64,000 bases of DNA. Source: Lachnospiraceae bacterium. Its GTDB lineage: Bacteria; Bacillota; Clostridia; Lachnospirales; Lachnospiraceae. The notes below the pieces were generated by a model. It saw nothing but the letters and a program-made list of their open reading frames with translations, searched no databases and was not told the DNA's origin. A program made the position numbers and the translations under genes. Where the stretch lies: contig CAJTIR010000003.1 of the NCBI GenBank assembly GCA_910576385.1, positions 1 to 64,000 of the forward strand, written 5' to 3'. The stretch's first letter is position 1, and every line of letters starts with the position of its first letter. Positions 34,902 to 44,403 of the stretch are shown piece by piece.

Positions 34902-35942
34902 ATGAAAGAAAAAGTCAGTGTGATTATACCTTGTTATAATGTGGAATTATATATTGACCGTTGTTTAAATTCAGTGGTAAATCAGACCATTGGTCTGGAC
35001 AAATTGGAGATTATCTGTGTCAATGATGCATCTACAGATGGAACCTGGAAGAAACTGTGCAGTTGGGAGAAAAAATATTCAGAAAATATTATCTTGATTA
35101 ACTGTACAGAAAATGGGGCACAGGGCAGAGCCAGGAATATTGCATTGTCCCATGCATCGGGCGCTTATATTACATTTTTGGATTCTGATGACTGGATAGA
35201 AGTTGACACTTATGAACGCATGTACCAGGCTATGGAGCGGTATGATTGTGATATTGTGAAATGTGGGTGGATCACAGATACAGATCAAGGAGATATCTGG
35301 AAGACAAAAAAGAAGCGTTTTGGGGAGAATTATCTGTTAAATTTTGACAGTGTACAGGAGCGCAGGAAATTTTTGGCAACGGGATTAATGGGACATATGT
35401 GTGTTGATAAGATGTATCGGGCCAGTATTATCTTTGACCATCAGCTTACATTTCCAGAACAGTGCAAGTACGAGGATATCTATTGGGGAATATTGAGTTA
35501 TTTTTATGTAGATCGCGTTTATTTTATGGAAGAAAATATGTATCATTACTTTAAAAATTCAGTGTCTACGGTTATGACAAGAAATGCGGCATATCATATG
35601 GATATGTTGGCAGTGGTCATAGATTTGTGGGAGGAATGCGAAAGAAGAGGATTGTTAGAATATTATTATACAGAAATGGAGCTGAATTTCCTGATCTATT
35701 ATTATCTTGGAGGGATAAAAATGTTGATATTGCGTTACACAGATTTAAAGTATGATGTGTTTCAGGAAATTTGCCAAACTGTTCAAAAGATCATTCCTCA
35801 CTATAAAGAGAATCCTTATATTAAGCAGATATTGTCTGATATGGATCAACTTCAGATTGCTCTGATTGATCAAAATATAACAAGGGAAGAATTTGAGCAG
35901 GTAATAAATCTATTATCAAGGGATGCGCTTAGGAAACAATGA
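34902..35942 (+). CDS. GT2 glycosyltransferase
   Basis: A 346-residue GT-A family 2 enzyme: KVSVIIPCYNVELYIDRC, IICVNDASTDGTW, ITFLDSDDWIEVDTYER (DxD) and later CKYEDIYWG, an E-D pair typical of the catalytic base region. Closely similar in plan to the protein at 29447. ATG 34902 lies behind an AGGA site. The frame extends upstream into the previous gene without domain content. Confidence 0.84.
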   Translation: MKEKVSVIIPCYNVELYIDRCLNSVVNQTIGLDKLEIICVNDASTDGTWKKLCSWEKKYSENIILINCTENGAQGRARNIALSHASGAYITFLDSDDWIEVDTYERMYQAMERYDCDIVKCGWITDTDQGDIWKTKKKRFGENYLLNFDSVQERRKFLATGLMGHMCVDKMYRASIIFDHQLTFPEQCKYEDIYWGILSYFYVDRVYFMEENMYHYFKNSVSTVMTRNAAYHMDMLAVVIDLWEECERRGLLEYYYTEMELNFLIYYYLGGIKMLILRYTDLKYDVFQEICQTVQKIIPHYKENPYIKQILSDMDQLQIALIDQNITREEFEQVINLLSRDALRKQ

Positions 35943-35976
35943 TTTATCTTGTGATAGTAATAAGCAGGAGGGATTT

Positions 35977-37131
35977 ATGAAGATAAAAATTTTTACTATG
36001 ACCCATAAGAGATTTCAGGAACCGGTAGATCAGATTTATGTGCCATTGCAGGTCGGAAGAGCAGGGGCGGAAGATTTGGGTTATTTGGGAGATGATACGG
36101 GGGATTCCATTTCTCGGTGGAATAACTATTATGGAGAACTCACAGGGGTCTATTGGGCTTGGAAAAATGAGCGGGAAGCAGACATTATCGGTATTTGCCA
36201 TTATCGACGCTTTTTCTTAAATGAGCAGAGGCAGCTTATGAATCAGCAAGAGTATGAGGAAATTTTAAAGGATTATGATATTATTGTGTCTGAGAAGATG
36301 GAGGCAGATACTAATTATCAGGATTACTTTGGAGAGGCGCATAATGTCAATGATTTATTGACAGTAGGAGAAGTGATCAAAGAAAAATATCCTCAGTATG
36401 TACCTTATTTTCAAAAGGCAATGGAAGGGAACACATATTATTACGGAAATCTGATGGTAGCTCCACGTAAAATATTTAAAGAATATGCCGAGTGGTTGTT
36501 TGATATTCTTTTTGAAGTGGAAAAACGCATTGATGTGGAATCTTATGATCTATATAACCAGCGGGTATTTGGTTTTCTGTCAGAGCAGATGGTAAAGATC
36601 TGGGTAGAGAAAAATGGATTAAAAGTGTATGAAGGAAAAGTGGGAATTACAGGGGAGAAGGCAGAGACCATAGAGTTTAAGTTAGCGATGGCTCAGCTTG
36701 TGAAGATGAGGCAGATCACAGAGGCTAGACAGATGTTTTATGAATATTTAAAGGTGCGCCCTGATGTACGGCTGGAATTATCCGATATTAAGGGAGAGAT
36801 TCCAGTGATAGAGCAGCTTTTATATATTGCTGAGGAAGAGATGCAACGCAATATTTCAGGTCTCTCAGAGTGCGGCTGGGATTTGAATCAATGGCTGGTT
36901 CATTATCAGAAGGTCATGGAATGTCTGCGCCATTTTTCAAAGGGAGAGGTGGAACAGGAGGAGGCAGATTATATTTTGGAAAAACAGGTGTCTTGGGTGA
37001 TGGCAAAAGTGATGATTATGAACGCAGGAGCAGGGGTGATTGCCAATCCATCTCTGGCCGTACAGACACTTTATGAAGTATACAAAACAAATGCCAGAAC
37101 AGAAGACTGTGAAGGACTAGAAAGAGGATAA
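35977..37131 (+). CDS. DUF4422-domain glycosyltransferase-like protein
   Basis: A 384-residue protein whose first 240 residues match the DUF4422 family of capsule and exopolysaccharide proteins, presumed transferases: IFTMTHKRF at the N-terminus, LTGVYWAWKN, the signature IIGICHYRRFF, YYYGNLMVA, and YDLYNQRVFGFLSEQM. The C-terminal 140 residues are helical and seem specific to this protein. AGGAGGG at 35966 sets the start at ATG 35977. Enzymatic activity of the family is inferred from its gene neighbourhoods. Confidence 0.78.
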   Translation: MKIKIFTMTHKRFQEPVDQIYVPLQVGRAGAEDLGYLGDDTGDSISRWNNYYGELTGVYWAWKNEREADIIGICHYRRFFLNEQRQLMNQQEYEEILKDYDIIVSEKMEADTNYQDYFGEAHNVNDLLTVGEVIKEKYPQYVPYFQKAMEGNTYYYGNLMVAPRKIFKEYAEWLFDILFEVEKRIDVESYDLYNQRVFGFLSEQMVKIWVEKNGLKVYEGKVGITGEKAETIEFKLAMAQLVKMRQITEARQMFYEYLKVRPDVRLELSDIKGEIPVIEQLLYIAEEEMQRNISGLSECGWDLNQWLVHYQKVMECLRHFSKGEVEQEEADYILEKQVSWVMAKVMIMNAGAGVIANPSLAVQTLYEVYKTNARTEDCEGLERG

Positions 37132-37133
37132 GG

Positions 37134-38327
37134 TTGAAGAGATTAATATTTTTTATTGGTGTATATGATACATTGGACTTGTTTACCTTCGAGTTAAAGA
37201 GAGAATTTGAAAATTTGGGCTATGAAACGATGGTATTTGACGTTCGTGACATGGCGCAGGGATTAAAACGATTAGCTGAGTTTGCTTTAAAACCTGTAAA
37301 AGCAGTAATTACCTTTAATAATCTTGGGTTTAATATGGAGCTGCAGGCAGGTAAAAATATCTGGGATCAATTGGGAATACCATGTATCAATATTTTGATG
37401 GACCATCCTTTCTGTTATAAAAATGCCTTAGATCAGGCGCCTCGAAATGCAGTGGTACTCTGTACGGACCGCAATCATATGAGGTATCTGCAGCGCTTTT
37501 ATCCCAAGATTCAAACCGTTGGCTTTCTGCCTCATGCTGGTAAGGAAATTTCTGGCGCTAAACGTCCGATTTCAGAGCGCGGTACAGACGTCTTGTATGC
37601 GGGAAATCTGTCGAAAACGTTTGCAGCAAATATTATGCCAGATTTATCAAAATATACAGACTTTGATGCAAAATCAATTTGTGAATATGCCTATCAGGAA
37701 TTAATTCGTCATCCTTTTAAGACGACGGAACAGGCGTTGGAGGAGGCATTGAATGCTGCTGGGCTTAGATTGTCTGAAGAGGAATTAAAGAATATAATTG
37801 CAGATCTTCATTTTGTGGATCTCTATGCGGTGTCTTATTATCGGGAGCGGACTGTGCAGGTTTTGGCAGAACAAGGGATTTCGATACAGTTATATGGCGC
37901 AGGATGGGAGAATTGTTCCTGGATTCATAGGCCCAATGTAAATTATGGAGGGAAGATACCAGCAGAAGAAGTGGTTGTGAAGATGCAGGATGCAAAGATT
38001 GTACTCAGTACCATGACTTGGTTTAAGGACGGCACACATGATAGAGTTTTTAATGGGATGCTGCAGGGAGCGGTGGCAGCGACGGATAGTTCTGGTTATA
38101 TGAAGGAGGAATTTAGTGGATATGAGGGACCGAAGGGGCAAGAGGAAGAACTGCTATTCTTTGAACTAGAGGAGTTGGATAAACTGCCGTTACAGATACA
38201 GGAATTGTTAAGTGATCCAAAGAAGGCACAGCGGATTGCGGATAGAGGTTATCAGAAAGCGAAAAACTACCATACTTGGCGGGCTCGGGCCATTGAGTTG
38301 GAGCAAGATCTTTTGGCACAATTATGA
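37134..38327 (+). CDS. CgeB-like glycosyltransferase
   Basis: A 397-residue paralogue of the protein at 32292. Matching blocks are INILMDHPFCYKNAL, LYAGNLSKT, LYGAGWENCSW, IVLSTMTWFKDGTHDRVFNGM and YQKAKNYHTWRARAIEL. It starts at TTG 37134 with AGAGGA 6 nt upstream and only 2 nt after the previous stop, so translation is likely coupled. GT-B fold, donor unknown. Confidence 0.8.
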   Translation: MKRLIFFIGVYDTLDLFTFELKREFENLGYETMVFDVRDMAQGLKRLAEFALKPVKAVITFNNLGFNMELQAGKNIWDQLGIPCINILMDHPFCYKNALDQAPRNAVVLCTDRNHMRYLQRFYPKIQTVGFLPHAGKEISGAKRPISERGTDVLYAGNLSKTFAANIMPDLSKYTDFDAKSICEYAYQELIRHPFKTTEQALEEALNAAGLRLSEEELKNIIADLHFVDLYAVSYYRERTVQVLAEQGISIQLYGAGWENCSWIHRPNVNYGGKIPAEEVVVKMQDAKIVLSTMTWFKDGTHDRVFNGMLQGAVAATDSSGYMKEEFSGYEGPKGQEEELLFFELEELDKLPLQIQELLSDPKKAQRIADRGYQKAKNYHTWRARAIELEQDLLAQL

Positions 38328-38410
38328 TGGCAGAATGTTGAATAACATTATAATTTGTCGAAAAAATATATTATGTGTAGATTTTCATTATTTTGTTATA
38401 AAATAAGACT

Positions 38411-39523
38411 GTGAAGAAAATGATTGTTAGGATGAGTAAAGTGGATTTAAGAGAACAGAACAAGATTCAAAAGAAGAGAATATTGGTAATTACCCATCAG
38501 CTTTCCAGGACAGGAGCACCTATTGTACTGCTTGATATGATACATGTCTTTTGGGAACACGGTTATCAGATTGAAGTAATTACGATGCTGGATGGGGAAT
38601 TGCGTGAGGAACTTGAGAAAATGCAGATTCCAATCACAGTGCAGGAGCATTTTTTGCAGCAGGCGGATGAGTTCTTTGCATATGCCAGGGAGTTTCAGTT
38701 TATAGTGGCCAATACGCTTGTCACATTTGAGGCAATTCATTTATTAAAATATATGCAGATTCCGGTACTCTGGTGGCTGCATGAGGGCAGGCAGTATTTT
38801 GAATATTTTCAAAAGGTGCTGCCAGATTTTCGGGAATTACCGCCCAATATTCATGTTTTTTCAGTAGGACATTATGTGCGGCAAGTGATAGAGGAATTGT
38901 ATGGTATCACCACAGAACTTCTGCATTTTGGGATTGAGGATGAATATAAAGATCACCAGAAGAATACAGAAAATAAAGTCCGCTTTTTGACCGCAGGCAC
39001 ATATTCCAAAGTGAAGGCGCAGGATATCTTAGTGGAGGCCATTCGTAAGCTGCCCAAAGACTATCAGCAAAGAGCAGAGTTCTTTTTCTGTGGAAATGAA
39101 CAGATGTATGATGAGAGCATATTTTTGCCAGTGAAAAAATTGAGTGAGGAATATGAAAACGTAACTTTGCTGCATCAGTTATCCAGAACGGAAACGTTAG
39201 AATGGATGGAACGCTGTGATTGTCTGGTTGTGCCGTCCCGCATTGACCCAATTCCCACAGTGGCGGTGGAAATGATGATGAAGGGAAATCTCTGTTTGTG
39301 TACGGAAGTCTGCGGCATAGCGCATTATATAGAGGATGGAGTGAATGGCTTCACTGTGCCGGCGGAGGATGTCCAAGCTTTGTCAGAGAAACTCGTCTAT
39401 ATTATAGAAAATAATTGTCGCTTAGAAGATATAAGATTGGCAGGAAGAGAAATTTATGAATTATATTTCTCAAAGCAGGTATTTGAGCCAAAAGTGCTTG
39501 AATTGGCGGAGAAATATACTTAA
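38411..39523 (+). CDS. GT4 glycosyltransferase
   Basis: A 370-residue GT-B retaining transferase. The N-terminal half has ITHQLSRTGAPIVLLDM, the glycine-poor acceptor-side loop, and VLWWLHEGRQYF. The C-terminal half has FLTAGTYSKVKAQDILVEA and the donor-binding CLVVPSRIDPIPTVAVEMM with the E-x7-E-like pattern. It is an intact relative of the truncated gene at 157-591. The first codon is GTG 38411; ATG 38420 and ATG 38432 are also in frame, and none has a strong ribosome site. Confidence 0.83.
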   Translation: MKKMIVRMSKVDLREQNKIQKKRILVITHQLSRTGAPIVLLDMIHVFWEHGYQIEVITMLDGELREELEKMQIPITVQEHFLQQADEFFAYAREFQFIVANTLVTFEAIHLLKYMQIPVLWWLHEGRQYFEYFQKVLPDFRELPPNIHVFSVGHYVRQVIEELYGITTELLHFGIEDEYKDHQKNTENKVRFLTAGTYSKVKAQDILVEAIRKLPKDYQQRAEFFFCGNEQMYDESIFLPVKKLSEEYENVTLLHQLSRTETLEWMERCDCLVVPSRIDPIPTVAVEMMMKGNLCLCTEVCGIAHYIEDGVNGFTVPAEDVQALSEKLVYIIENNCRLEDIRLAGREIYELYFSKQVFEPKVLELAEKYT

Positions 39524-39536
39524 AAGAGGGCTGAGA

Positions 39537-40625
39537 ATGTTTAAGGAGAATAAATACCAAAACACAGAACTGGAGGCTCTGCAGCTAGAGAGAAAAGAGC
39601 AGGACTGGCAAAAAAATTATGGCAGTAAAACAGACGATTATATTGCAAAAATAGATCAATTATTGGCAGAAGGAACAAATGAGAAGCGAATGCAGATCAA
39701 AGAAATGTTTATGAATCAGGAATTTTTTGAGCATTACAAACAAGTTGATCTATTTGCCATCATTTATATTGTAATGATTATCTATAAATTAGAAGATAAT
39801 GCGAAGATACTGCCAACGATATTAGATCAGGTCAATACGGTGGAAGAACTGCGTGATTATATGTTCCAGCTAAAGATGATTCTATATCGCTTAGATTTTG
39901 ATATTGACCAGGACACAGAGGAGGAATTTCTTCGATTTTTAAAGGTACATATGGTATCTCCTGTACAGCTTGAGATCATGATGAATACGTCAGTAATGCG
40001 TCCATTGCCACTGGCATTAAAGTTGGAAAAAATTTTTGAAAAACATAACCTAGACAATTATTTGTATTTTATCTTAGAGTTTATAAATAGAAACTGGCAG
40101 GGAAATTACCGAATTATATCTAAAATGGCGGATATTTGCAGAGCCGCAGGGAGACCTGAACAATCGATAATATTTTTGAATGCGTTACCTAAAATTCCTT
40201 CTTCCTATCGAGCGCAGAAAGGGATGTTGTTTCAAGTTCAGCAATTGTTGTGGAAAGTAATGTACCAGGAGACAGATGCAGAGAAAGAAACAGTACTTAC
40301 TTTGAAAAATGAAAACGTATCAGATGATATGTGGCAGTTTTTGATTGAGCATGTAAATGTGTCAGAAAAAGAGTATTATCTAGGTATTGTAAATCGTTTG
40401 TTGGAGTATAAATTTGTCGAAAAAACGGAGATTACATTAAAAGCTGCATTAAAGATTGCGCCAGGGGACGAATTGATCTTATGTCTATTAGCGGAATTGG
40501 CTATCAATGAAGGTGAGGTAGAGCGTGCAGAAGAATATTTATCACTGATTGTAGAACCAGGTGAATTGACAGTAAAGTTTCAGAAGTTATGTGAAAGGTT
40601 AAAGGAGAAAAACGGTGATGAATGA
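39537..40625 (+). CDS. TPR-like helical repeat protein
   Basis: A 362-residue, all-helical, acidic protein with no catalytic motif. The C-terminal 120 residues look like degenerate tetratricopeptide repeats (TEITLKAALKIAPGDELILC, then AELAINEGEVERAEEYL). It is placed between a GT4 and a GT2/methyltransferase fusion, overlapping the latter by a few nucleotides, so it may be a scaffold for the transferases. The GT2/TPR fusion at 62261 supports such pairing. GAGGG at 39526 fixes ATG 39537. The longer frame overlaps the GT4 gene. Confidence 0.65.
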   Translation: MFKENKYQNTELEALQLERKEQDWQKNYGSKTDDYIAKIDQLLAEGTNEKRMQIKEMFMNQEFFEHYKQVDLFAIIYIVMIIYKLEDNAKILPTILDQVNTVEELRDYMFQLKMILYRLDFDIDQDTEEEFLRFLKVHMVSPVQLEIMMNTSVMRPLPLALKLEKIFEKHNLDNYLYFILEFINRNWQGNYRIISKMADICRAAGRPEQSIIFLNALPKIPSSYRAQKGMLFQVQQLLWKVMYQETDAEKETVLTLKNENVSDDMWQFLIEHVNVSEKEYYLGIVNRLLEYKFVEKTEITLKAALKIAPGDELILCLLAELAINEGEVERAEEYLSLIVEPGELTVKFQKLCERLKEKNGDE

Positions 40626-42654
40626 GCGAAAGATTTGTTTTATTGCCTGTGTAAATAATAGCAAATATGAGCAGGAGATGCTAAAATATCTAAGTAGTCT
40701 CATCATACCCGAGGGTTATGAGATGGAATATCTATCCGTTTATGATGCAAAATCTATGGCTGCTGGATACAATGAGGGGATGCGGGCAAGTGAAGCAAAG
40801 TATAAGGTTTATTTACATCAGGATGTGTTTATTGTAAATCCATACTTTATTCAGGATATGTTAGACATTTTTAAGAACCAGAAGATCGGCATGTTGGGGA
40901 TGGTGGGATCATCAGAATTGCCAGAAAATGCAATTATGTGGAATGGACCAAGAATTGGGAAACTTTATTGCAATATAGTTTACCAGTCGTATAAGAGTGA
41001 ATTTGGAACAATAGATGGCTCATATCAGGAGGTTGAGGCAGTAGATGGTCTGTTAATCGCAACACAATATGATTTGCCTTGGAGAGAGGATTTGTTTATA
41101 CATTGGGATTTTTATGATATTTCACAGAGTCAGGAGTTTATCCAGAAAGGTTATAAGGTGGTGGTTCCAAATCAGAAACAACCTTGGTGTATTCATGATG
41201 ATGGATTTTCAAATTTGAAAAATTATTATCAGGCCAGAAAAATTTTTAAAGATAATTATTTTCATAAAGACAGAATTAGTAGTGAGGAGCAAAATATTCA
41301 GATGAAAGATCAAAAAATAACAGTGGTACTGACTGTATATAATCAAAAAGATATGTTGTTGAATTGCCTGCAATGGCTAAAAAAAGTGGAAGAGATTGAG
41401 AATTTGATTATTGTAGATAACGGTTCAGAAGATGGAACGGCGGAATTGCTTCCCAGTCAAGGATATGGTTATATTGTGTTTGATGAGGGAGTGCAAGGCT
41501 ATGCAAAAGTTTGGAATGCGGTGATAGATAATTTTGATCTGGAAGAGGTAGTGGTTTTTATGACGCCCAGATATTTTCCAGGCAGAAAGTGTTTCAAACG
41601 GTTGGCAGAAGCCTTAGAGAAGCACGATGTGGGAATAGCTGGGCCAATCTCAAATGGTTTTTATCACCCACAATATATATCATTGAACAATGGGGAAGAA
41701 CTGTTGGATTTGGAGGAGCAAGAAACTGATAGGAAAAATTTTAATATGGTGGGTGTAGATTCAGGTTTGTGGGCAATAAGAAAAAGTGTTTTAGCTGAAA
41801 ACGGCAGATTTGATGAGGGACTGGTGGAAGCTCAAAATGTGTTTCTAGACTATGAATTGAGATTGATACAGAAAAAGTATCAAATGCTTGTCTGTCCCGC
41901 TGCCGTTGTCTGTGATACCTTATGTGGCAGCAAAGATAGGAGTTATGAGGAATTACTGGGAACGTCTGACAGAGAAATACTAAAACAAAAATGGAGAATG
42001 AATTATTTTAATTTGCTTCCGCATAGTCATTTAGCTGAGTTGATAAGAGAGGAAAAAGATGCTGTTTTCCGAGTTCTGGAAGTTGGCTGTGATTTAGGAG
42101 CCACTTTGGTCGAAATAAAAAACAGATATCCCAACAGTAGAACGTATGGTTTGGAGATCAATGAGGCAGCAGTTGATGTTGCAAAATATTTATCAGAAGT
42201 GAAAGTGGGGAATATTGAACAGAAAGAGATACCGTTTGAAGAAAAATTTGACTATATTATTTTTGGCGACGTGTTAGAACATCTGCATAATCCGCAGGAA
42301 ATTATAAGATTTTGCAAAGAAAGACTGACAGACCAAGGGCGTATTATTGCCAGTATTCCCAACTTAATGCATATATCTGTGATGCAGCAGTTATTGAATG
42401 GAAGATTTCAGTATGAGGACACAGGATTGTTGGATCGCAGCCATATTCATTTTTTTACTTATTATCAGATTTTATTGATGTTTCAAGAAGAACAGTACAC
42501 AGTGGAGGAGGTTAAGACAACTTCTATTGTGCTGACGGAGGAGCAGGAAGAACTCAAAAAGAAATTATTGGAAATTTCTCAGAATGTGGAGATGCATATG
42601 TATGATACGTTTCAATATATTGTGAAAGCTAAGAATAATAACCATTTGGTCTAA
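40618..42654 (+). CDS. Fusion: small GT2-like domain, GT2 domain and SAM methyltransferase
   Basis: A 678-residue three-domain enzyme. Residues 1-225 match the small transferase at 569 (VYLHQDVFIVNPYF, EVEAVDGLLIATQYD, WDFYDISQSQEF, PWCIHDDG). Residues about 237-450 are a classic GT2 domain (TVVLTVYNQKDMLLNCL, LIIVDNGSEDGTAELL). Residues about 475-670 are a class I methyltransferase (VLEVGCDLGATLVEIKNRYP, FGDVLEHLHNPQEIIRF, IIASIPNLMH). This lets one protein add two sugars and methylate one, as seen in some O-antigen polymerising enzymes. AGGAG precedes ATG 40618; a GTG at 40615 is also possible. It ends the transcription unit before the pse operon. Confidence 0.85.
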   Translation: MNERKICFIACVNNSKYEQEMLKYLSSLIIPEGYEMEYLSVYDAKSMAAGYNEGMRASEAKYKVYLHQDVFIVNPYFIQDMLDIFKNQKIGMLGMVGSSELPENAIMWNGPRIGKLYCNIVYQSYKSEFGTIDGSYQEVEAVDGLLIATQYDLPWREDLFIHWDFYDISQSQEFIQKGYKVVVPNQKQPWCIHDDGFSNLKNYYQARKIFKDNYFHKDRISSEEQNIQMKDQKITVVLTVYNQKDMLLNCLQWLKKVEEIENLIIVDNGSEDGTAELLPSQGYGYIVFDEGVQGYAKVWNAVIDNFDLEEVVVFMTPRYFPGRKCFKRLAEALEKHDVGIAGPISNGFYHPQYISLNNGEELLDLEEQETDRKNFNMVGVDSGLWAIRKSVLAENGRFDEGLVEAQNVFLDYELRLIQKKYQMLVCPAAVVCDTLCGSKDRSYEELLGTSDREILKQKWRMNYFNLLPHSHLAELIREEKDAVFRVLEVGCDLGATLVEIKNRYPNSRTYGLEINEAAVDVAKYLSEVKVGNIEQKEIPFEEKFDYIIFGDVLEHLHNPQEIIRFCKERLTDQGRIIASIPNLMHISVMQQLLNGRFQYEDTGLLDRSHIHFFTYYQILLMFQEEQYTVEEVKTTSIVLTEEQEELKKKLLEISQNVEMHMYDTFQYIVKAKNNNHLV

Positions 42655-42661
42655 TTCCAGT

Positions 42662-42705
42662 TTGTATTATAACACTATTTATTTTTATAATAGATAGTGT
42701 TATAA
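42662..42705 (+). promoter_or_regulatory. Promoter overlapped by a perfect inverted repeat, upstream of pseB
   Basis: TTATAACACTAT (42667-42678) and ATAGTGTTATAA (42694-42705) are perfect 12-bp inverted repeats with a 15-nt loop. TTGTAT at 42662-42667 and TATAAT at 42686-42691 are 18 bp apart, so a sigma-A promoter would be covered by the repeat. No T-run follows. It may be an operator or a weak AT-rich terminator. Confidence 0.45.
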
Positions 42706-42770
42706 TATGCGATGTTATATAATATGTGAAAATCGACAGAATATACAAAATATAAAAATGAGGTAGCAAA

Positions 42771-43766
42771 ATGTTAAATGGGAAAACAATCTTGATTACG
42801 GGTGGAACTGGTTCATTCGGGAAAAAATTTTTAGAGAAGATTTTTTTACAATATAATCCCCAAAAAGTTATTATTTATTCCAGAGACGAATACAAACAAA
42901 GCGTCATGAAAATGGAATATGCAGATAAGGTTGATATGAAAAGGGTAAGATTTTTTATCGGAGATGTGCGGGATAAGGATAGATTGTATCGTGCCTTTGA
43001 GGGAGTGGATTATGTTATTCATGCAGCGGCCATGAAGCAAGTACCGACCTGTGAATATAATCCTATGGAAGCAATAAAAACGAATATACATGGAGCGCAA
43101 AATGTGATAGATGCAGCTTTAGACTGTGGAGTAAAAAAAGTAGTAGCGCTCTCCACAGATAAAGCTGTAAATCCTATTAATTTATATGGAGGAACAAAAT
43201 TAGTCTCTGATAAGCTGTTTATTGCAGCAAACGCATATATTGGCAATAATTATAAGACAATATTTTCCGTAGTGAGATATGGAAATGTGGCGGGAAGCCG
43301 TGGATCGGTGATTCCTATCTGGAAGAAACTGATTGCGGAGGGGAAAGATACCTTAGGAGTTACAGATCTGCGGATGACACGTTTTTGGATTACCTTGGAA
43401 CAGGGAGTGGAATTGGTATTTAAGGCATTGCAGGAATCTAAGGGCGGAGAGACTTATATATCGAAGATACCATCGTTTCATATTGGAGATTTAGCGCAAG
43501 CAATGCTTCCAGGATGCAAGATTGACGAGTTTGGAATTCGTGAAGGCGAGAAGCTGCACGAAGTGATGGTGACAAGAGATGATTCCCTTATGACCTATGA
43601 ATATGATAGACATTTTATCATTTATCCTCATTTTGAATGGTGGGATTTTGAAGATAAATTTACACCAGGCGGGGTAAAAGTTGCTGAGGGATTTGAATAT
43701 AATTCTGGAAATAACACAGAGTGGTTAAATGAGGAAGCATTGAGAGCGGCAGTGAGAGATTTATAA
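42771..43766 (+). CDS. pseB: UDP-N-acetylglucosamine 4,6-dehydratase (inverting), PseB
   Basis: A 331-residue enzyme for the first step of pseudaminic acid synthesis, converting UDP-GlcNAc to the 4-keto-6-deoxy-L-arabino sugar. Near the N-terminus it has ILITGGTGSFGKKF (NAD loop), then IYSRDEYKQSVM, HAAAMKQVPTCEYNPMEAIK with the active-site Met/Lys region, STDKAVNPINLYGGTK (YxxxK) and RMTRFWITLEQGVELV. The length and blocks match PseB/FlaA1 and not the larger membrane-bound PglF type. It heads the pse operon behind an AT-rich promoter region. Confidence 0.95.
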   Translation: MLNGKTILITGGTGSFGKKFLEKIFLQYNPQKVIIYSRDEYKQSVMKMEYADKVDMKRVRFFIGDVRDKDRLYRAFEGVDYVIHAAAMKQVPTCEYNPMEAIKTNIHGAQNVIDAALDCGVKKVVALSTDKAVNPINLYGGTKLVSDKLFIAANAYIGNNYKTIFSVVRYGNVAGSRGSVIPIWKKLIAEGKDTLGVTDLRMTRFWITLEQGVELVFKALQESKGGETYISKIPSFHIGDLAQAMLPGCKIDEFGIREGEKLHEVMVTRDDSLMTYEYDRHFIIYPHFEWWDFEDKFTPGGVKVAEGFEYNSGNNTEWLNEEALRAAVRDL

Positions 43767-43777
43767 GGAGAAAAAAT

Positions 43778-44371
43778 ATGAGTAGTATAGAAGAAAATAA
43801 AAAGATATTTGGAGAGGCGTTTCAAAAGTATGGAGATGATGTAAGATCGTGCTTATGGGGGACAAGACAGACATGGCGCTGGGAGGAATTAGTGAATGTC
43901 GCAGAACTTGATGGAACTTCGGTTCTAGAGATAGGCTGTGGGATTGGAAGTTTTTATGAATATTGTATTCAGGATAGAGGTATGAAAGATTTAACCTATA
44001 AAGGTGTTGATTTGGTTCCAGAGATGATTGAATTAGCTCAGCAGAAATATCCTCACGCAGAATTTGAAGTATGTAATATCTTGGAACAAAAACTAGAAAA
44101 ATCATATGATTATGTTATTTTGTGCGGTGTGTTTAATATAGCTACAAAGACAGAGGAGATGGAGAAGATCTTGTCAGAAGCGTTTCAATATTGCCAAAAG
44201 GGATTGGCATTTAACTTTATTTCCACTTATGTGAATTTTCTTGATGAAGAAATGTCTTATCATAATCCACAAGAAATTTTTTCATTTTGTGTAGAAAACC
44301 TGAGCAGAAAGGTAAGAATGAATCATCACTATAAGAAATGTGATGTTTCTATGTTTGTATATAAAGAGTAA
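43778..44371 (+). CDS. Class I SAM-dependent methyltransferase
   Basis: A 197-residue small methyltransferase. Motif I is VLEIGCGIGSFYEYC, then YKGVDLVPEMIELAQQKYP and YDYVILCGVFNI. It is 11 nt after pseB with AAGGAG upstream. It may methylate pseudaminic acid or a neighbouring sugar; nothing in the sequence decides the target. Confidence 0.78.
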   Translation: MSSIEENKKIFGEAFQKYGDDVRSCLWGTRQTWRWEELVNVAELDGTSVLEIGCGIGSFYEYCIQDRGMKDLTYKGVDLVPEMIELAQQKYPHAEFEVCNILEQKLEKSYDYVILCGVFNIATKTEEMEKILSEAFQYCQKGLAFNFISTYVNFLDEEMSYHNPQEIFSFCVENLSRKVRMNHHYKKCDVSMFVYKE

Positions 44372-44403
44372 ATACAAGTAAATATCAATGGGGAAGAGAA
44401 AAA

